A stretch of 46,284 nt of DNA, from NCBI GenBank assembly GCA_900113385.1, contig FOPE01000025.1:1-46284 (forward strand). The letters run 5' to 3'. Positions 43,012 to 46,284 of the stretch are shown piece after piece. Under the pieces are notes generated by a model. The model ran no database searches. It saw only the letters and a list, made by a program, of their open reading frames with translations, and was not told the origin of the DNA. Position 1 is the stretch's first letter; each line of letters opens with the position of its first letter. The translations under genes and the position numbers were made by a program. The stretch is from Lachnospiraceae bacterium C7 (GTDB lineage: Bacteria; Bacillota; Clostridia; Lachnospirales; Lachnospiraceae).

Positions 43012-44184
43012 ATGAAATTTAAATTTGATGAAGTACAAAATAGAAGAAATACTAACTCTCTTAAATGGGATGTAGCAGAGAATGAACTTCCAATGTGGGT
43101 AGCTGATATGGATTTTAAAACAGCTCCAGCAATTAGAAAAGCGATGCAAAAACGTTTAGATGGTGGAATATTTGGCTACAGTGATTTAACAGATGAGTGG
43201 TATGAGGCTTACCAGAAATGGTGGAAAACACGTCATGATTTTGATATAAAGAAAGAATGGCTGGTATTTGCTACAGGAGTTATACCTGGATTGTCATCAG
43301 CTGTTAGAAAGTTAACAACACCAGGTGAAAATGTAGTTATTATGACACCGGTTTATAATATTTTTTATAACTCAATTTTAAATAATGGAAGAAACGTTTT
43401 AGAATCTGAGTTAAAGTATGATGGTGAAAATTATGAAATTGATTTTGAGGATTTAGAAGAAAAACTTAGTAATCCTCAAACGTCACTAATGTTTCTTTGC
43501 AATCCACATAATCCAGTAGGAAAAATATGGGATAAGGAAACTTTAGCTAGAATTGGTGAACTTTGCAAAAAACATTATGTAACGGTAATTAGCGATGAAA
43601 TTCATTGTGATTTAGTTGCGCCAGGCCAGAAATATGTGCCATTTGCAACAGCATCAGAAACTTGCAAAGAAATAAGTGTAACATGTATAGCTCCAACAAA
43701 GGCATTTAATATTGCTGGCTTACATACAGCTGCAGTTGTATCAGCAAATCCAAGTTTACGTCATAAAATGTGGCGTCAGCTTAACACAGACGAAGTGGGA
43801 GAGCCAAATGTATTTTCTGTAGACGTTGCAGTAGCAGCTTTTAACGAAGGCGGAGAATGGTTAGATGCTTTGCGTGAATATATTCAGGACAACAAAAAAA
43901 CAGTAGTTGAATTTATCAACAATAATATACCAGAATTAAAAATTGTATCCACAGACGCCACATATTTATTGTGGATTGATTGCGCAAAATTAGGTGATAA
44001 CGTGGAGGATTTAGCACAATTTATACGTAAAAAAACAGGATTATATTTGACAGCTGGAAAAGTATATGGTAATCCGGGAAAGAACTTTATGCGTATGAAC
44101 GTAGCTTGTCCACGTACATTAGTAAATGATGGATTAAATAGATTAAAAAAAGGTATAGAATTATTTAAACAAGAGAGACAATAA
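43012..44184 (+). CDS. MalY/PatB-type pyridoxal-phosphate C-S lyase
   Basis: A fold-type I aminotransferase-like protein of 390 residues. MWVADMDFKTAPAI near the N-terminus is the MalY/PatB hallmark; CNPHNPVGKIW (about 162-172), ISDEIHCDLV (PLP-binding Asp near 201) and APTKAFNIAGL (Schiff-base Lys near 229) follow. It probably cleaves cystathionine or cysteine (beta-lyase), making homocysteine or sulfide. GAAAGGAA supports the ATG. It stands alone and ends in a terminator shared with the opposite GGDEF gene. Confidence 0.93.
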   Translation: MKFKFDEVQNRRNTNSLKWDVAENELPMWVADMDFKTAPAIRKAMQKRLDGGIFGYSDLTDEWYEAYQKWWKTRHDFDIKKEWLVFATGVIPGLSSAVRKLTTPGENVVIMTPVYNIFYNSILNNGRNVLESELKYDGENYEIDFEDLEEKLSNPQTSLMFLCNPHNPVGKIWDKETLARIGELCKKHYVTVISDEIHCDLVAPGQKYVPFATASETCKEISVTCIAPTKAFNIAGLHTAAVVSANPSLRHKMWRQLNTDEVGEPNVFSVDVAVAAFNEGGEWLDALREYIQDNKKTVVEFINNNIPELKIVSTDATYLLWIDCAKLGDNVEDLAQFIRKKTGLYLTAGKVYGNPGKNFMRMNVACPRTLVNDGLNRLKKGIELFKQERQ

Positions 44185-44189
44185 CTGAT

Positions 44190-44248
44190 TTAACATTTAC
44201 ATAAATAACATTTACGTAAACTATATTTACATAAATTATATTTAAATA
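44190..44248. repeat. AT-rich direct repeats after the PatB-like gene
   Basis: About four imperfect copies of ATTTACATAAAT in tandem, about 16 bases per unit, between the gene and its terminator. Confidence 0.6.
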
Positions 44249-44306
44249 AAAAACACCAAGTCAAAACTAACTTAAACAGATATAATTCGTTAGACTTGGT
44301 GTTTTT
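44249..44306. terminator. Bidirectional terminator (PatB-like and GGDEF genes)
   Basis: AAAAACACCAAGTC and GACTTGGTGTTTTT form a perfect 14-bp stem; CTAAC/GTTAG can extend inside the 30-base loop. T runs occur on both strands. Confidence 0.88.
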
Positions 44307-44340
44307 GTATAGTGTTTTTATATAGTGTTTATTTAAAATA

Positions 44341-45819
44341 TCATTCTGAATAAATTTTACAACAACCTTTACCATTGTCCTTTGCTTTGTATAGGGCTTC
44401 ATCAGCCAAATTCATATAGTATGCCAAATTATGTTTTTGTGAGCAACTATGGGAAGTTTTAGCTGAAGATATATAAGCAATTCCAACACTTAAACTAATA
44501 GGCTCATATTCATTGTGGGCAAGAGCTTCATTAATATGATTAAAAAAGCTATTAACCTCTTCAGGAGTGCCATAGTATATCCCAATAAATTCATCTCCGC
44601 CCCACCTAGCACAAATTCCGTCGCCACTAATTGAACTAGAAATTAAATTAGCCACATATTTCAAAATAGCATTACCATATAGGTGCCCATGGGAATCATT
44701 ATAATGTTTAAAATCATCAATATCTAGCATAAAAAGAGTTACGTCTTTTTTGAAAAACTTACTCTTAAAAAGTATCCGGTCAAAGTCAGATTTAAAAATT
44801 CTATTGTTAGGAAGTCCGGTTAATTCATCGGTGTTTTGAATTTTTATAAGACTATGGTTAATATGGGTTAAAAATGTAGTACATAAAGCAACTAATATAG
44901 AGATTATTACTATTATAAAAAATAAACTATTATAAAGTTTACGTAAAAATGTCTCCATAAGAGAATCGATATCTTTTTCCACTACAATATTCCAATTTAA
45001 ATCATTAATATGCTGTATGGCGATACATCTTGTTGAGGTAGAAGCCGCATGTTTTTCAGAGTAATTCTTAGTAATAATATCTGGACTTATATCTAATTCT
45101 TTAGCTAAAGCCTCAGCTGTTTTAAAATACTGTGTTTTACCGGTGTAAGAATTGTGAGCATTTCCAATATTTATGAGAGAAATATTTAAACCATATTTTT
45201 CTTGCAAAGACTTAATGTCAGCTTGTAACCCAGAAATATGTCTACCATTTCCTATAACACCAATAACATTTCCGTTATTATCTTTAACTTTATAATTTAT
45301 AAATAAAGTTACATCAAAATTATTTGTTTCAGATCGATCAATTTGAATATCATAGCTAATAGGTAAATTTAAAAAATTATAGTACCAATTATCAAAATGA
45401 TTATCTTTAGAGACCACCTTGTTAAAGCCATCCTGGTAATAGTAATTGCCAGTTATGCTAGATACGAAAAAAACAACATCATAATCATATGTTAGTTGAT
45501 AATTCTTTAAATAGTGATATAAATTTGCCGCATGGTCATTGTTCACATCAACAGAAAAATCAGAACTAGATTCTTCTTCAGCTATCCATTTCTTTAAAAA
45601 CATGTCGTTAGCAATAGTTTGTGATACTGTTCTTTGCTCAAAAGTATAATTCTCTAATTGCTCTGAAATATTTAGCATAGCTAAAGAAACATCGTTTTCG
45701 ATTTGTTTCTTTGCTAACGACTGATAGTAAATGGCATCATTATATTCAATAACAGTAAAACCTATAATAATTAAAAAAATAATTATAAGATTACTAAAAA
45801 AAACCATATGCTTATGCAA
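44341..45819 (-). CDS. dCache-type diguanylate cyclase (GGDEF), third copy
   Basis: A protein of 492 residues starting at TTG, with AGGAGG seven bases upstream; a longer frame reaches 45939 without a ribosome site. A membrane helix (about 6-25), a large outside sensor (about 35-300, double-Cache-like: YYYQDGF, FINYKVKDNNGNVIGVIGNGRHISGL, INDLNWNIVVEKD), a second helix (about 305-330) and a GGDEF domain (TDELTGLPNNRIF, LDIDDFKHYNDSHGH, ARWGGDEF at 407-411). The residues before GGDEF read SGDG instead of RxxD, so inhibitory feedback is probably lost, unlike the other two cyclases here. Confidence 0.92.
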   Translation of the reverse strand: MHKHMVFFSNLIIIFLIIIGFTVIEYNDAIYYQSLAKKQIENDVSLAMLNISEQLENYTFEQRTVSQTIANDMFLKKWIAEEESSSDFSVDVNNDHAANLYHYLKNYQLTYDYDVVFFVSSITGNYYYQDGFNKVVSKDNHFDNWYYNFLNLPISYDIQIDRSETNNFDVTLFINYKVKDNNGNVIGVIGNGRHISGLQADIKSLQEKYGLNISLINIGNAHNSYTGKTQYFKTAEALAKELDISPDIITKNYSEKHAASTSTRCIAIQHINDLNWNIVVEKDIDSLMETFLRKLYNSLFFIIVIISILVALCTTFLTHINHSLIKIQNTDELTGLPNNRIFKSDFDRILFKSKFFKKDVTLFMLDIDDFKHYNDSHGHLYGNAILKYVANLISSSISGDGICARWGGDEFIGIYYGTPEEVNSFFNHINEALAHNEYEPISLSVGIAYISSAKTSHSCSQKHNLAYYMNLADEALYKAKDNGKGCCKIYSE

Positions 45820-45970
45820 ATTAAACCCTCCTGAAAAACCGTACATTTGTATATAATATATGATATTGTACTTTAAAATTTTAAAATAGTAAAGTTTTTT
45901 AAGTGTTAAATAAATATTAAAAAATTCTAGTATTATCAAGGCATCACGTATGTTATATCGGAGGAATTAG

Positions 45971-45994
45971 ATGAAAAATAAATTGCAAGAATAG
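45971..45994 (+). other. Seven-codon mini-ORF with strong ribosome site
   Basis: CGGAGGAA lies seven bases before ATG, which opens MKNKLQE and then TAG. It could be the start of a lost gene or a leader peptide. Nothing else is visible in 45820-46053. Confidence 0.25.
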
Positions 45995-46053
45995 TCAGAA
46001 AAGAACATTGTGAAAAGCTAATGTTTAGAAAATAAAAAATATGAAATTTCCCC

Positions 46054-46082
46054 TTGCATTACCAAAATATCTTTGCTATAAT
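46054..46082 (+). promoter_or_regulatory. Promoter of the tRNA cluster
   Basis: TTGCAT, a 17-base spacer and a perfect TATAAT, ending about 50 bases before tRNA-Pro. Confidence 0.7.
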
Positions 46083-46133
46083 AACATTCGTCGCAAGGCA
46101 AGAGCGACAAACAAAGAAAAACAAAATATACCA

Positions 46134-46208
46134 CGGGGTGTGGCTCAGCTTGGCTAGAGCGCCTGGTTTGGGACCAGGAGGTCGCAGGTTCGAATCCTGT
46201 CACCCCGA
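46134..46208 (+). tRNA. tRNA-Pro (TGG)
   Basis: Full cloverleaf: acceptor CGGGGTG/CACCCCG, D arm GCTC/GAGC, anticodon stem CCTGG/CCAGG with loop TTTGGGA (anticodon TGG), T arm GCAGG TTCGAAT CCTGT and discriminator A. CCA is not encoded. Confidence 0.97.
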
Positions 46209-46212
46209 CTTT

Positions 46213-46283
46213 GCGGGTGTAGTTCAATGGTAGAACACCAGCCTTCCAAGCTGGATACGTGGGTTCGATTCCCATCACCCGCT
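46213..46283 (+). tRNA. tRNA-Gly (TCC)
   Basis: Full cloverleaf: acceptor GCGGGTG/CACCCGC, D arm GTTC/GAAC, anticodon stem CCAGC/GCTGG with loop CTTCCAA (anticodon TCC), T loop TTCGATT and discriminator T. It is four bases after tRNA-Pro; the cluster probably continues beyond the window. CCA is not encoded. Confidence 0.96.
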
Positions 46284-46284
46284 T

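Noticed and set aside
44190-44402. Minus-strand frame of 70 residues
   Set aside because: It runs through AT-rich direct repeats, the terminator and the end of the GGDEF gene; composition is repetitive and there is no ribosome site.
1-46284. CRISPR arrays or cas genes
   Set aside because: No regularly spaced repeats with unique spacers were seen; the tandem repeats present are short, AT-rich and contiguous.

Overview
The window is AT-rich DNA (about one third G+C by eye) with strong AGGAGG-type ribosome sites, frequent TTG/GTG starts and sigma-A style promoters. The gene set (ATP-type PEP carboxykinase, nagBA, CstA, a CLC-F type transporter, many GGDEF proteins, a YolD/Y-family polymerase pair) fits a motile, anaerobic, low-GC Clostridia, most likely Lachnospiraceae. 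That placement is inference from gene content; no rRNA or species marker is present.

Layout. 1-340: right end of an IS256-family element. 396-2398: a three-gene membrane operon (DUF1294, CLC-F fluoride/proton antiporter, PsiE-like). 2549-7435: SDR dehydrogenase, YitT membrane protein (minus), a small basic protein, pckA and a flavodoxin. 7551-11609: a zinc-uptake locus (Fur/Zur-type regulator with two operators, small Cys-motif protein, znuA, znuC, znuB). It is decayed: znuB has an in-frame stop, a C-terminal scrap of another gene follows, and a COG0523 GTPase has lost its middle. 11641-13759: peptide deformylase, MBL-fold hydrolase and a lipoprotein. 13929-16723: a glycerophosphodiesterase (minus) and a chemotaxis receptor (plus), diverging from a 0.5-kb region that holds a minus-strand attenuator or sRNA candidate and a sigma-28-like promoter. 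16917-20462: one polypeptide containing both halves of a CydDC-like ABC exporter. 20702-21895: a lone AAA15/COG1106 ATPase with substituted catalytic residues. 22169-27078: cstA (minus), nagB-nagA and a PfkB kinase. 27199-31594: two glycosyltransferases (minus) around a YugP-like zinc peptidase (plus). 32096-33163: a diguanylate cyclase with a long leader.

33308-39828 is the most system-like part. A promoter whose spacer carries a LexA-type box precedes five closely spaced genes: Y-family polymerase, YolD-like partner, YitT-like membrane protein, PLD-nuclease/DEAH-helicase/DUF3427 protein and a MutT-type Nudix hydrolase. It reads as an SOS-inducible tolerance, repair or defence operon. 39963-45819 holds a Cache-GGDEF protein, sfsA, an uncharacterised protein, a MalY/PatB lyase and a third GGDEF protein (minus). 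tRNA-Pro(TGG) and tRNA-Gly(TCC) close the window.

Between genes, an unidentified element occurs three times (after pckA, before the chemotaxis receptor, between nagA and the PfkB kinase) with three conserved blocks. pckA and the first GGDEF gene share an almost identical promoter and start-site sequence. Three GGDEF proteins occur with no EAL or HD-GYP phosphodiesterase in view.
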